From Acidobacteriaceae bacterium (GTDB taxonomy: Bacteria; Acidobacteriota; Terriglobia; Terriglobales; Acidobacteriaceae): a DNA stretch of 64,000 nucleotides. Both the position numbers and the translations under genes were made by a program. A model generated the notes under the pieces. That model was not told where the DNA came from, searched no databases, and saw nothing but the letters and a program-made list of their open reading frames with translations. This document shows, piece after piece, positions 49,720 through 58,964 of the stretch. Where the stretch lies: positions 62,001 to 126,000 of the forward strand of contig CAHJWL010000005.1 of the NCBI GenBank assembly GCA_903642235.1, read 5' to 3'. Every line of letters starts with the position of its first letter. Within the stretch, counting starts at the first letter, position 1.

Positions 49720-51048
49720 ATGCAGATCTCTTCAGGGGCAGGCGCGGTGGCTGCAACACTGCGGGAACGCTTCTCTACAACCCGGCAGGCGACACTTGCT
49801 CTTTGCGAAACGCTTTCGGCGGAGGACATGATGGTGCAGTCGACGCCCGAGGCCAGTCCGGTGAAGTGGCATGTGGCGCATACCAGCTGGTTCTTCGAGA
49901 CGTTTGTGTTGCGGGAGTTTGTGGCGGGGTATCGGGAGTTTGACTCGGAGTATCTCTGGCTCTTCAACAGCTACTACAACTCGCTGGGCGACATGCCGGA
50001 GAAGAAGCTGCGAGCTTCCTTTTCAAGACCATCGCTTGAACGAGTCATGGCGTACCGGCAGCATGTTGATACGGCAGTGCTGGCGATGCTGGAGCGCCCG
50101 ACGGAGGTCGAAGCGTTGCGCCGCGTGCGCATGGGGGTTGAGCATGAGCAGCAGCACCTGGAGCTTATCGTCACGGACATCAAGCACGCGCTTTACACCA
50201 ATCCGCTGCGGCCGGCGCTGCGCGATGAGGGCTGGCAAACGGATGCGAGGATGGCGCCGCCGCTCGAGTGGGTCCGGTATGAGCCCGGCCTGATCGATGC
50301 GGGACAGACTCCGGATGCGCAAAGCATAGAAGATTTTGTCTGGGATAACGAGACGCCACGCCATCCTGTTTACCTTGCACCCTACGCGATGGCTACGCGG
50401 CTGGTGACCTGCGCCGAGTATCTGGCGTTCCTCGATGAGAACGGGTACGGGCGGCCGGAGCTTTGGCTCTCGGAGGGGTGGACGACCATGCGGGAGCGCG
50501 GATGGGAGGCGCCGCTCTACTGGCAGCGGGATCAGACGACCCGTTCAGGTTGGTCGATCTATACGGTGCATGGCCCGCGGCCGCTGGATGATCTAAGCGA
50601 AACGCCGGTCTGCCATCTCAGCTTTTTTGAGGCAGACGCGTTTGCCCGCTGGTCCGGGTGTCGACTCCCGACCGAATTTGAATGGGAGTTTGCGGCCGCA
50701 GGACCTGCGAGCACGGCGCTGATCCAGGCCGGTAATTTACTTGAGACAGAGAATCTGCAGCCCGTTCCAGCGTCCGCCGCCCCTGGCTTGCAGCAGCTCT
50801 TTGGCGATGTTTGGGAGTGGACGCAAAGTCCCTACACGGGGTATCCCGGCTACCAACCGCTTCCCGGGGCGCTGGGTGAGTACAACGGTAAGTTTATGTC
50901 GTCGCAGATCATTCTTCGCGGCGGCTCCTGCGCAACGCCGCGCTCCCACATTCGTCCGACCTACCGTAACTTCTTCGGTCCCGGCACCCGCTGGCAATTC
51001 TCAGGTCTTCGACTTGCAAAGGATGGAGCAGCAGGGGCTGGCGCGTGA
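49720..51048 (+). CDS. egtB: Ergothioneine biosynthesis sulfoxide synthase EgtB
   Basis: A 442-residue non-heme iron enzyme that couples a thiol (gamma-glutamylcysteine or cysteine) to trimethylhistidine (hercynine). The N-terminal DinB-like domain holds KWHVAHTSWFFET (H51, H54) and GVEHEQQHLELI (H142 and H146), the His ligands of the HxxxHxE type. The C-terminal FGE-sulfatase-like domain has PVYLAPYAMATRLVTCAEYL, CRLPTEFEWEFAAAG and GDVWEWTQSPY. GGGGG lies four bases upstream of ATG. The stop overlaps the GTG of egtD. Which thiol it uses cannot be told here, as egtA and egtC are absent from the window. Confidence 0.93.
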   Translation: MQISSGAGAVAATLRERFSTTRQATLALCETLSAEDMMVQSTPEASPVKWHVAHTSWFFETFVLREFVAGYREFDSEYLWLFNSYYNSLGDMPEKKLRASFSRPSLERVMAYRQHVDTAVLAMLERPTEVEALRRVRMGVEHEQQHLELIVTDIKHALYTNPLRPALRDEGWQTDARMAPPLEWVRYEPGLIDAGQTPDAQSIEDFVWDNETPRHPVYLAPYAMATRLVTCAEYLAFLDENGYGRPELWLSEGWTTMRERGWEAPLYWQRDQTTRSGWSIYTVHGPRPLDDLSETPVCHLSFFEADAFARWSGCRLPTEFEWEFAAAGPASTALIQAGNLLETENLQPVPASAAPGLQQLFGDVWEWTQSPYTGYPGYQPLPGALGEYNGKFMSSQIILRGGSCATPRSHIRPTYRNFFGPGTRWQFSGLRLAKDGAAGAGA

Positions 51049-52076
51049 GTTCACAGATTGAAGCGGTTTCAGAGACAGGTCTTGATGCACTCACGGCGGT
51101 AGTTCTCGAAGGGCTGAGCAGGCCGCAGAAAGCCCTGCCGGCATGGCTCTTCTATGATGAGCGCGGGTCGCAGTTCTTTGAACAGATCACGAGCCTTCCG
51201 GAGTACTACCTGACCCGGACGGAACGCAGCATTCTTGCCAGACACGCACCAGCACTGCCGGCGCATCTGGGCGCGAAGGTCACCGTCGCGGAGTTGGGTG
51301 CGGGCAGCGCCGCAAAGACTGGTCTGCTGCTGAAAGAGTTTGTGGCGCATCAAGGCTCGACGCTCTATCAGCCAATCGATATAAGTCCGACAGCGCTTGA
51401 GGAGGCGGCTACGTCTCTGGCCGACAAGGTTCCGGGCGTCGATGTAGAGTCACAGGTCGCGAACTACATCACGGACCCATACACGCTTCGTCGCCCTCAG
51501 GATCATGCGATCCTTGCACTCTACATTGGATCGAGTATTGGAAACTTTCCACCAGATGAGGCGAGAGCGATTCTAAGCACTCTGCGCGGTCATTTAGAAC
51601 TGGGCGATTCGCTTCTTTTAGGCGTCGATCTTGCGCCCGGGCGACGGAAGAGCATTGATATTTTATTGGCGGCCTACGACGATGCGGCCGGCGTCACAGC
51701 CGCCTTCAACAAGAACATGCTGATGCGCCTGAACCGTGAGACCGGTGCCAACTTCGACACAGATGCCTTTGCTCATCGCGCGCAATGGAACGCAGAGGCC
51801 TCGCGGATCGAAATGCATCTTGAGAGTCTTCAGGCACAGACTGTGCAGATCGGTGGCGAGAGCATCTCTTTTGTACGTGGAGAGACGATTCATACTGAAA
51901 ATAGTCACAAATTTCGCGAGAATGACATTCTCTCGCTCCTGCGTAGCTCAGGCTTTGAGATCGACCAGATGATGCATGATGACGACGAGCGATTTGCGGT
52001 CGTATTGGCGAATACAGCGCAGCTTGAGAACGTCGATTCGGCTCAGGTATCTCTCTCGTCACGCCACTCCGAGTAA
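51045..52076 (+). CDS. egtD: L-histidine N-alpha-methyltransferase EgtD
   Basis: A 343-residue SAM-dependent trimethylase that makes hercynine from histidine, the first step of ergothioneine synthesis. It shows LPAWLFYDERGSQFFEQIT, LPEYYLTRTERSIL, motif I AELGAGSAAKT at 82-92, the IDISPTAL segment, YIGSSIGNF and the C-terminal SHKF region of the family. GTG start at 51045 overlapping egtB by four bases (GTGA). With egtB this is the minimal ergothioneine pair found in many bacteria. It converges on the ABC transporter genes with a 14-base gap. Confidence 0.95.
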   Translation: MSSQIEAVSETGLDALTAVVLEGLSRPQKALPAWLFYDERGSQFFEQITSLPEYYLTRTERSILARHAPALPAHLGAKVTVAELGAGSAAKTGLLLKEFVAHQGSTLYQPIDISPTALEEAATSLADKVPGVDVESQVANYITDPYTLRRPQDHAILALYIGSSIGNFPPDEARAILSTLRGHLELGDSLLLGVDLAPGRRKSIDILLAAYDDAAGVTAAFNKNMLMRLNRETGANFDTDAFAHRAQWNAEASRIEMHLESLQAQTVQIGGESISFVRGETIHTENSHKFRENDILSLLRSSGFEIDQMMHDDDERFAVVLANTAQLENVDSAQVSLSSRHSE

Positions 52077-52090
52077 TTACCCGAGGTATC

Positions 52091-53206
52091 TCAGTTGGAG
52101 ACACCGGTTCCGGTCGTAAGCATCGAGGGGGATTCAAATGCGAGGCCACTCTTGTCGAAGAGGTGGAGCGATCCCGGGTCGAATCCGACTGAAATGTCCG
52201 CGTCTACTTTAGTGGTGGTCTCGCCATTCACCCTCACTGTCATCGCTTCTCCGTACCGGGACAGAAGGTGAAGATAGCTTTCCGGGCCGAGATGCTCCAC
52301 GGTTTGAACCTTCGCAGCAAGGACGCTGTTCTCTGCCAGGTACGCGTGTTCGGGCCGCAGACCAAGCGTAACTTTTTCACCTGCTTGCGCCGACTTCGAG
52401 ATCAGTGGAACGTGCAGAGTAGCTCCATCCGGAAACGCGATCATGGTTCCTGAGGATGTGTTCTGCTGGAGCGTTGCGGAGAGAAAGTTCATGCGCGGAG
52501 ATCCTATAAATCCGGCCACAAAGATGTTTTTTGGCTGACGGTAGAGCTCCATCGGCGTGCCAATCTGCTCGACCGACCCCGCCTGCAGGACCACGATACG
52601 ATCGGCCATGGTCATCGCCTCTACCTGATCGTGCGTCACATAGATTGTGGTGGCTCGCAGCTGGCGATGGAGCCTGGTGAGCTCCACACGCATACGGACG
52701 CGCAGTGATGCATCGAGGTTCGACAATGGCTCGTCAAAGAGAAACACTTTAGGATTGCGAACGATCGCTCGACCAATTGCGACGCGCTGGCGCTGCCCCC
52801 CGGACAGTTCTTTCGGCTTACGCTGTAGCAGGGCTTCGAGGTTAAGAATGCGTGCGGCCTCGGCTACCTTTCGCTCACGTTCTTCCTTGGGAACTCCCGC
52901 TAGTTTAAGGTTGAACGACATATTGTCAGCGACGCTCATGTGCGGGTAGAGGGCATAGGTCTGGAAGACAAGCGCTAAACCCCGGCGAGCGGGATTAACG
53001 TGATTAATGCGCTGGCCGTCAAGCAGGAGATCTCCTGCGGTGCTGTCCTCGAGTCCAGCTATGAGCCTCAGAAGAGTCGACTTGCCGCAGCCAGAAGGAC
53101 CGACAAAGACGGTGAGTTCCTGATCACGAATTGTGAGATCAATTCCTCGAAGGATTTCACTCTCTCCGAAGCTCTTGCGAATCTGCCGTAGTTCTATGGT
53201 TGCCAT
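52091..53206 (-). CDS. ABC transporter ATP-binding protein, MalK/UgpC/SmoK type
   Basis: A 371-residue ATPase of the carbohydrate-uptake subfamily 1. Walker A GPSGCGKST at 36-44, Q-loop FQTYALYPHMSV, signature LSGGQRQRVAIGRA, Walker B VFLFDEPLSNLD, switch His THDQVEAMT, and a C-terminal TOBE/OB domain (about 240-371, LGLRPEHAY) as in MalK/UgpC, which can bind regulators. It energises the two permeases upstream. Gap to the preceding permease is 15 bases; it is the last gene of the four-gene unit. Confidence 0.94.
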   Translation of the reverse strand: MATIELRQIRKSFGESEILRGIDLTIRDQELTVFVGPSGCGKSTLLRLIAGLEDSTAGDLLLDGQRINHVNPARRGLALVFQTYALYPHMSVADNMSFNLKLAGVPKEERERKVAEAARILNLEALLQRKPKELSGGQRQRVAIGRAIVRNPKVFLFDEPLSNLDASLRVRMRVELTRLHRQLRATTIYVTHDQVEAMTMADRIVVLQAGSVEQIGTPMELYRQPKNIFVAGFIGSPRMNFLSATLQQNTSSGTMIAFPDGATLHVPLISKSAQAGEKVTLGLRPEHAYLAENSVLAAKVQTVEHLGPESYLHLLSRYGEAMTVRVNGETTTKVDADISVGFDPGSLHLFDKSGLAFESPSMLTTGTGVSN

Positions 53207-53221
53207 CTCGCGGCTCCCTCC

Positions 53222-54046
53222 CTATTTGACAGCGCCAAATGTAAGACCGCGAACTAACTGCCGCTGACTTACCCAGCCCAGAACCAGGATGGGTGCAATC
53301 GCCATGGTCGAGGCGGCAGAGAGCTTGGCGTAGAAAAGACCCTGCGGGCTTGAGAACGACGCGATGAACGCGGTGAGCGGAGCCGCCTTTGCTGCCGTCA
53401 GAGTAAGGCTCCAGAATGCTTCGTTCCAAGCCAGGATCGTAGCAAGCAGGCTTGTTGACACGATTCCCGGAAGCGAGAGTGGCAGCAGAAGGTTATAGAT
53501 CTCGCGCACGGGCCCCGCTCCATCCATGCGTCCTGCTTCGAGAACCTCACGCGGCACCTCTTTGAAGAAGGTGTACAGCATCCAGATCACGATTGGCAGA
53601 TTACCGACCGCATCGACAACAAGCAGGCCGGTCCTTGTGTCCAGCAGACCGGTGTCACGAAAGATGAGATAGATCGGAACAAGAACACCGACCGACGGCA
53701 TCATCTTTGTTGAAAGCATCCAGAGGAGGGTGCCTCGTGTGCGCCGAGTGGGAGAGAAGGCCATCGTGTAAGCGGAAGGGATAGCAAAGAGGAGAGCCAG
53801 GAGCGTTGAACCTAAAGAGACCACAATGCTGTTCCAAGCAAAGCGCAGATAGTTGGATTGCTCCTGCACGACTCGAAAGCTCTCCAGTGTCGGATGAAAG
53901 AAAAGGTGAGGCACCCGCGCGATGGCCGCTGCTTCCGACTTGAAACTGGTCAAAACCATCCATAGCAGTGGAAAGGAAAGTAAGAGCGCAACCGCCCATC
54001 CAAGCAATGTGAATAGAGTCTTGCGTCGAAGCTCGATTGGAGTCAT
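53222..54046 (-). CDS. Sugar/polyol ABC transporter permease, SmoG/MtlG type
   Basis: A 274-residue inner-membrane permease with six helices. The EAA loop is VPREVLEAGRMDGAG, which contacts the ATPase. The segment STKMMPSVGVLVPIYLIF RDTGLLDTRTGLLV-like order is characteristic, as I recall it, of the sorbitol/mannitol permease group (SmoG/MtlG) within the MalG family. It sits between the other permease (12-base gap) and the ATPase (15-base gap). The polyol specificity is inferred from this likeness only. Confidence 0.9.
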   Translation of the reverse strand: MTPIELRRKTLFTLLGWAVALLLSFPLLWMVLTSFKSEAAAIARVPHLFFHPTLESFRVVQEQSNYLRFAWNSIVVSLGSTLLALLFAIPSAYTMAFSPTRRTRGTLLWMLSTKMMPSVGVLVPIYLIFRDTGLLDTRTGLLVVDAVGNLPIVIWMLYTFFKEVPREVLEAGRMDGAGPVREIYNLLLPLSLPGIVSTSLLATILAWNEAFWSLTLTAAKAAPLTAFIASFSSPQGLFYAKLSAASTMAIAPILVLGWVSQRQLVRGLTFGAVK

Positions 54047-54058
54047 GCTGTCGCTCTC

Positions 54059-54961
54059 CTACGCATCAAGATTGCGCGCAAAAGAGCGCATGAGAAAGAA
54101 TGCAAGGAGATTTGCCAGAAGAACGGCGACAAGGCCGGCTACAGCTGCACCGCCGATGTCATATTCCATCAACACATATCTGTAAATCAGGAAGGAGAGA
54201 TTGGTGGAAGCAAATCCCGGACCGCCAGCTGATGTCACATAGATTTCGGCAAAGATGCCAAGCAGAAAGATGGTCTCAATCATTGTTGTGGCCGCAACGG
54301 CACGACCCAGATGCGGCCAGATGATGTACCGGAACATCGCGATTGCTCCGGCTCCATCCATGCGTGCCGCTTCTTTTCGTTCCTCATCCAAAGATTGCAC
54401 AGCCGTGAGCAAGGTGAGAAAGGCGAACGGCAACCACTGCCAGGAGACAATCACAATGATCGAAGTGAGAGGCGCGACGGCGAACCAATCAACAGGCTTC
54501 AAACCTACGCTTCGCATGAGAAAAGCCAGGAGGCCGTTCTCCGGATGAAGGATCATGTTCTTCCAAAGAAGAGCACTCACCGTCGGCATGACGAAGAACG
54601 GGGACAAAACCAAGACTCGCGCGATGCCTCGTCCGAAGAAGTCCTGATCGAAGAGAATTGCCAGCAGTGTTCCCAGTCCAATCGTAATCAGCAGGATCGA
54701 GGCGAGCAGAAAAATGGTATTCCAGATCGCGAGCCCGAGCCCCGGATCACTGAGCAGGTAGCGATAGTTCCCCCATCCATCAAAGCCTGTTCTGGTCGGT
54801 TCCATGAGGTTGTAGCGCCTGAAGGAAAACCACAGGGTCATGCAGAGGGGAACAATGGACCAGAGGAACAAGACGCTGATGGCAGGCACGTTGAGGAGCA
54901 GACGCCCCCGCGGACGTGTCGCGATCTGATCTCCCGACAAGACTGGCTGATGCTGCGTCAT
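54059..54961 (-). CDS. Sugar/polyol ABC transporter permease, SmoF/MtlF type
   Basis: A 300-residue MalF/UgpA-like permease with six helices: NVPAISVLFLWSIVPLCMTL, FDQDFFGRGIARVLVLSPFF, SWQWLPFAFLTLLTAVQSL. The EAA loop reads LDEERKEAARMDGAG. It forms the heterodimeric channel with the next gene. Its ATG overlaps the stop of the binding-protein gene (ATGA at 54958-54961), showing tight coupling. Confidence 0.9.
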   Translation of the reverse strand: MTQHQPVLSGDQIATRPRGRLLLNVPAISVLFLWSIVPLCMTLWFSFRRYNLMEPTRTGFDGWGNYRYLLSDPGLGLAIWNTIFLLASILLITIGLGTLLAILFDQDFFGRGIARVLVLSPFFVMPTVSALLWKNMILHPENGLLAFLMRSVGLKPVDWFAVAPLTSIIVIVSWQWLPFAFLTLLTAVQSLDEERKEAARMDGAGAIAMFRYIIWPHLGRAVAATTMIETIFLLGIFAEIYVTSAGGPGFASTNLSFLIYRYVLMEYDIGGAAVAGLVAVLLANLLAFFLMRSFARNLDA

Positions 54962-56313
54962 TTGTTGCTCCCGACTCCCATGCGGCGGTCCACACGTTCG
55001 GTAGCGGCCTGCGCCTGGCCGAGAGCTTCATCCACGGTGAGATCGCCGACCAGTGCAGCAGCAAGAAGTTGACCGACCTGATTTCCAATCGTCGGGAACG
55101 AGGGCATCACTACGATCTGTACACCTGTGTATGGAACGGGTTCCTGCGTCGGGTGAAGTGGATCTGCCGCCATGATGGCCTGATAGGTGAGGGCGGCAAA
55201 GGGTGCGGCTGCAAGATACTTCGGCTGCTCGTAGGTCGAGCGACGTGTGCCAGGCGGCACGGACGCCAAGCCGCTTGTTTTAGCGACAAGATCGATATAT
55301 TGCTTTGAGGTAGCCCACTCAATGAAGGTAGCCGCAGCATCTGCGTGCTTCGATGCCGCAGGGATTGCTAATCCCCAAAACCAGAGCCACTGTGTTCCTC
55401 GCGGGGTGGTGCCGATGGGCGCAGGAGCGAAGCCGACTGAGCCAGCCACGTTCGACTCCTTCGAGTCGAAGAGCGAACCTGCAGCTACGGTCGCGTCGAT
55501 CCACAGAGCACATCGTCCATTCTCAAAGAGTGTCAGAGACTCATTGAAGCCGTTTGAGCTGCTGCCAGGCGGTCCGTATCTCCGCAGGAGATCGACATAC
55601 AGGCTTGCAGCGGTATGCCATGGCTTCGACGTGAGCTGAGGGCGCCAGTCCTCGTCATACCATCGGCCGCCAAAGGTATTCACCATTGTAGAGATGAACG
55701 CCATGTTCTCGCCCCAGCCAGGCTTTCCTCGCAGACAGAGACCATACATATTCTGTGCGGGATCATTTAAGAGACGGGCGAAGCGAGCTATATCGCTGTA
55801 AGTCGGTTGTGCTGGCATCACCAAGCCGGCGCGTGCAAACAGATCCTTCCGGTAGTAGGTTAGCGAACTCTCGGCGTAAAACGGCAAGGCATACAGCTTG
55901 CCGTCGAAGGATGCACCATCGCGGATAGGCTTTAGCAGATCATTCAGTTCATAGGCAGGAGAAAGTCTGGAGTCAAGTGGAAGAAGCCAGCCGCGCTGAC
56001 CCCATACCGGCGCCTCCAGAGGACCGATCGTTACCACGTCGTACTGTCCTCCGTGCGTGGCTGCGTCGGTTGTCGTTTTCTCTCGGAGGATGTTTTCCTC
56101 GAGCACTACCCAATCAAGCCGAATACCAGGATGCTGCTGCTCAAAAACTTTCGAGAGCCGCTGCATGATCGTCATGTCGCCGTTGTTGACGGTGGCAACT
56201 GTCAGCGTCACAGGCGTCTGAGATTCTGTGACCTTGCCCAAAAACAAGCACATGGAGAGAGTGATGAGACCGAAGCGCAACCATCCCGTTGCTCTCTGCT
56301 TCAGTCGCCCCAT
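54958..56313 (-). CDS. Extracellular solute-binding protein, polyol type (SmoE-like)
   Basis: About 451 residues, family 1 binding protein of the importer. A signal peptide (about 1-32, FGLITLSMCLFLGKVTES) is followed by TVATVNNGDMTIMQRLSKVF and QYDVVTIGPLEAPVWGQRGW, a segment like that of sorbitol/mannitol-binding proteins. The start at 56313 is preferred over 56343: GGAGAG lies about four bases upstream and the signal peptide is shorter and better. It is the first gene of the unit. No polyol dehydrogenase or regulator is adjacent. Confidence 0.88.
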   Translation of the reverse strand: MGRLKQRATGWLRFGLITLSMCLFLGKVTESQTPVTLTVATVNNGDMTIMQRLSKVFEQQHPGIRLDWVVLEENILREKTTTDAATHGGQYDVVTIGPLEAPVWGQRGWLLPLDSRLSPAYELNDLLKPIRDGASFDGKLYALPFYAESSLTYYRKDLFARAGLVMPAQPTYSDIARFARLLNDPAQNMYGLCLRGKPGWGENMAFISTMVNTFGGRWYDEDWRPQLTSKPWHTAASLYVDLLRRYGPPGSSSNGFNESLTLFENGRCALWIDATVAAGSLFDSKESNVAGSVGFAPAPIGTTPRGTQWLWFWGLAIPAASKHADAAATFIEWATSKQYIDLVAKTSGLASVPPGTRRSTYEQPKYLAAAPFAALTYQAIMAADPLHPTQEPVPYTGVQIVVMPSFPTIGNQVGQLLAAALVGDLTVDEALGQAQAATERVDRRMGVGSNK

Positions 56314-56514
56314 GTGCTCTCCGATCGTCTTACCGTCACTCATTTAGAGCAAGCATCCACGAAGATCAATGTGAGGCCTAAAGGCTTCCAAGTCAACTCT
56401 CCCGGTCTGAGCCGCTGCCATGTTGACCTCGAGATCTTCTTCGTCAAGGGTTCAGCTTTAGAGCTTCCTCTCCCCGAAAGGGCTTCAGGAACCTTGACTC
56501 GCGATCCGACTGGC

Positions 56515-56982
56515 CTAAGGTGCGCGATCCAGAAGTTCAAGCAGGCGATCTACGAAAGGGAGCTGGCCGGCTATGATCTTCTTCTGCACATCCTGCACTG
56601 CAAACCATTCACAACGGTCGATCTCAGGAATAGTGAGGGTCTGGCCGGAGCGCGGCGGCCAAGTAATGTCACATGTCCCGCTAACGCATTTCGCCGGATC
56701 GCAATCACCCTCTGCGGCCCACGCAGACACGATCTTACCGCCGCTTTGCTTGATATCTCCGAGGGCAAGGAAAGGTCCTTCAGCGACGAAGCCGGTCTCC
56801 TCCTCAAACTCTCGTCTGGCAGCTCCAAGAGGCTCCTCGCCTTCAGCGATCTCGCCTTTCGCAATCGACCATGAACCCGCGTCCCTCTTCGCCCAGAAGG
56901 GGCGTCCAGGATGAACAAGGAGCATCTCCAGAGCAGCCCCGCGCCTTCGATACAGAACGAGACCTGCGCTTCGTTTCGGCAT
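56515..56982 (-). CDS. Nudix hydrolase
   Basis: A 155-residue MutT-like pyrophosphohydrolase. The Nudix box starts GEIAEGEEPLGAARREFEEE and ends TG, matching GX5EX7REUXEEXGU at about 43-65. N-terminal PKRSAGLVLYRRRGAALEMLLVH is usual. The long, Cys-containing insert after the box (GDCDPAKCVSGTCDI) could bind metal. Relatives of this length (NTP pyrophosphohydrolases) act on oxidised or non-canonical nucleotides; the substrate is unknown. It lies between htpG and the ABC importer on the same strand, and is not evidently part of either unit. Confidence 0.88.
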   Translation of the reverse strand: MPKRSAGLVLYRRRGAALEMLLVHPGRPFWAKRDAGSWSIAKGEIAEGEEPLGAARREFEEETGFVAEGPFLALGDIKQSGGKIVSAWAAEGDCDPAKCVSGTCDITWPPRSGQTLTIPEIDRCEWFAVQDVQKKIIAGQLPFVDRLLELLDRAP

Positions 56983-57033
56983 GGACCTCTCTTTAGAACG
57001 ACGGCGACAGCTCGCACCATCGCCGCCGGAATG

Positions 57034-58896
57034 TCAGATAGAGAGCTGGAGCATGCGGTTCAGGCGTTGTACGAATCCTGCCGGATCCTGCAATGGAACG
57101 CCTTCCATCAGCAAAGCTTGTTCGTAGAGCAGCCATGCGGCGTCTTCGGTGAGAGGATCGTCGGAACGATCCAGCATCTTGCGGACGATCTCGTGGTCAG
57201 GGTTGATCTCCAAAGTTGGTTTGAGAGCGGGAAGCTCTGTCTGTCCCATGGCACGCAACATCTGCTGCATCTGAAGAGAAGGTTCAGCTTCATCAGAGAC
57301 GATGCAGGAAGGGCTGTCTGCCAGACGTGTCGAGACTCGCACATCCTTCACCTTTTCCCCCAGTATCGTCTTGAGCCTTGCTATTAACGGCTGCAGGTGC
57401 TCGGCCTTTGTGGGCTCAGCTTCTGTAAAATCTTCACTGGTAGAGCTCTTATTGACCGCCTTTAGATCAAGACCGCTATAGCTGGTCACTCCTGAAAAGA
57501 CGATCTCGTCAATCTCGTCGTCGAGAACCAGGACCTCAATGTTCTTCCTCTTATATATCTCGAGAAGCGGTGATGTTCGCAGCAGCGCTTCTGCCCCGCC
57601 CGTGATGTAGTACAGGCTTTTCTGTTCCGGGATCATGCGGGATTTCACATCAGCAAGACTGGTTAGTCCATCCACGGTCGTCGATTTAAGTCGAACAAGA
57701 TCGAGCAGGATCTCTCGATTGGCAAAGTCGCCATAAAGGCCTTCCTTCAGCGGACGATTATATTGCTGAATAAACGTAAGGTACTTGTCAGGTTCATTTG
57801 CCGCAACCAGCTTCAATTCTGAGAGGATCTTCTTAACGCTCGCGGTTCGGATACTTGTAAGCACGCGATTCTGCTGAAGAATCTCTCGGCTGACGTTCAG
57901 CGGCAGATCCTCGCTGTCAACGATGCCGCGGACAAAGCGCAGATACTGAGGCAGAAGCTCCTTCGCATCATCCATGATGAAGACGCGCTTAACATAAAGT
58001 TTCACTCCCACCTTGTACTCGGCTTGGTAGAGATCAAGCGGAGCTTTTGCAGGAATGTAAAAGAGAGTTATGTACTCAGAACTTCCTTCTGCCTTGGTGT
58101 GAAACCAGAACAGTGGGTTCTGCGAGTCGCCGGTGATGGACTGGTAGAGTTCTTTATAGTCCTCGTCCGTAAGGTCGTTCTTTCCCCGGCGCCAGAGGGC
58201 ACTGGCCTCATTGACCTGTTCTGTCACCTGGGATTTATCCGACTTCTTCTCCGCTTCGTTCCACTCGCTCTTCTCATAGGTGAGAAAGATCGGAAACGCG
58301 ATGTGGTTGGAATATTTCTTTACGATCTCCCGCAGGCGCCAACTGTTGGCGTACTGTTTCCCTTCCTCATTCAAGTGAAGAACGATCGTCGTCCCAACAC
58401 TTGGATGATCTGCAGGTTCAATGTCAAAGCCCGTCTTACCATCACTCGTCCATCGCCAGGCGCGCTCCTCACCAGCTTTTCGCGACGTGACTTCGATCTG
58501 ATCAGCGACCATGAAGGCACTGTAAAAACCCACGCCGAACTGACCGATCAGATTGGAATCTCTCTTCGCATCGCCTGACAGCTGAGAAAGAAAGTTCTTC
58601 GTTCCCGAACGAGCAATCGTTCCAAGATGGGACGTGAGATCTTCCTCGTTCATGCCGATGCCTGTGTCAGAAATCGTGAGTGTCTTCTTTTCTTCGTTCA
58701 GTTCCAGAGCGATTCGCGGCTCAAACGGAAGTGCCTTATAGGCCTCCTCCGTGAGCGTCAGATGGCGAAGCTTATCGAGCGCATCCGAGGAATTAGAAAC
58801 CAACTCGCGGAGGAAGATCTCAGGATGAGAGTAGAGAGAATGGATGATGAGTTGAAGAAGCTGACTGACTTCGGTCTGAAATTCTCGTTTAGACAT
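57034..58896 (-). CDS. htpG: Molecular chaperone HtpG (Hsp90)
   Basis: A 620-residue Hsp90. The GHKL ATPase domain shows FLRELVSNSSDALDKLR, ISDTGIGMNEEDL, GTIARSGTKNFL and GQFGVGFYSAFMVAD. The middle domain with the catalytic Arg (VSREILQQNRVL) and the C-terminal dimerisation domain follow. Length matches the bacterial family. Ribosome site weak (GAGAA). It is 68 bases downstream of rpiA on the same strand. I see no CIRCE element or HAIR repeat before it. Confidence 0.96.
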   Translation of the reverse strand: MSKREFQTEVSQLLQLIIHSLYSHPEIFLRELVSNSSDALDKLRHLTLTEEAYKALPFEPRIALELNEEKKTLTISDTGIGMNEEDLTSHLGTIARSGTKNFLSQLSGDAKRDSNLIGQFGVGFYSAFMVADQIEVTSRKAGEERAWRWTSDGKTGFDIEPADHPSVGTTIVLHLNEEGKQYANSWRLREIVKKYSNHIAFPIFLTYEKSEWNEAEKKSDKSQVTEQVNEASALWRRGKNDLTDEDYKELYQSITGDSQNPLFWFHTKAEGSSEYITLFYIPAKAPLDLYQAEYKVGVKLYVKRVFIMDDAKELLPQYLRFVRGIVDSEDLPLNVSREILQQNRVLTSIRTASVKKILSELKLVAANEPDKYLTFIQQYNRPLKEGLYGDFANREILLDLVRLKSTTVDGLTSLADVKSRMIPEQKSLYYITGGAEALLRTSPLLEIYKRKNIEVLVLDDEIDEIVFSGVTSYSGLDLKAVNKSSTSEDFTEAEPTKAEHLQPLIARLKTILGEKVKDVRVSTRLADSPSCIVSDEAEPSLQMQQMLRAMGQTELPALKPTLEINPDHEIVRKMLDRSDDPLTEDAAWLLYEQALLMEGVPLQDPAGFVQRLNRMLQLSI

Positions 58897-58964
58897 AATA
58901 TTCTCAGTTTATCCAACAGCCGGAACTACGTCAGCGTGCCGACTCAGGTGGTCCGCATGCCGCA

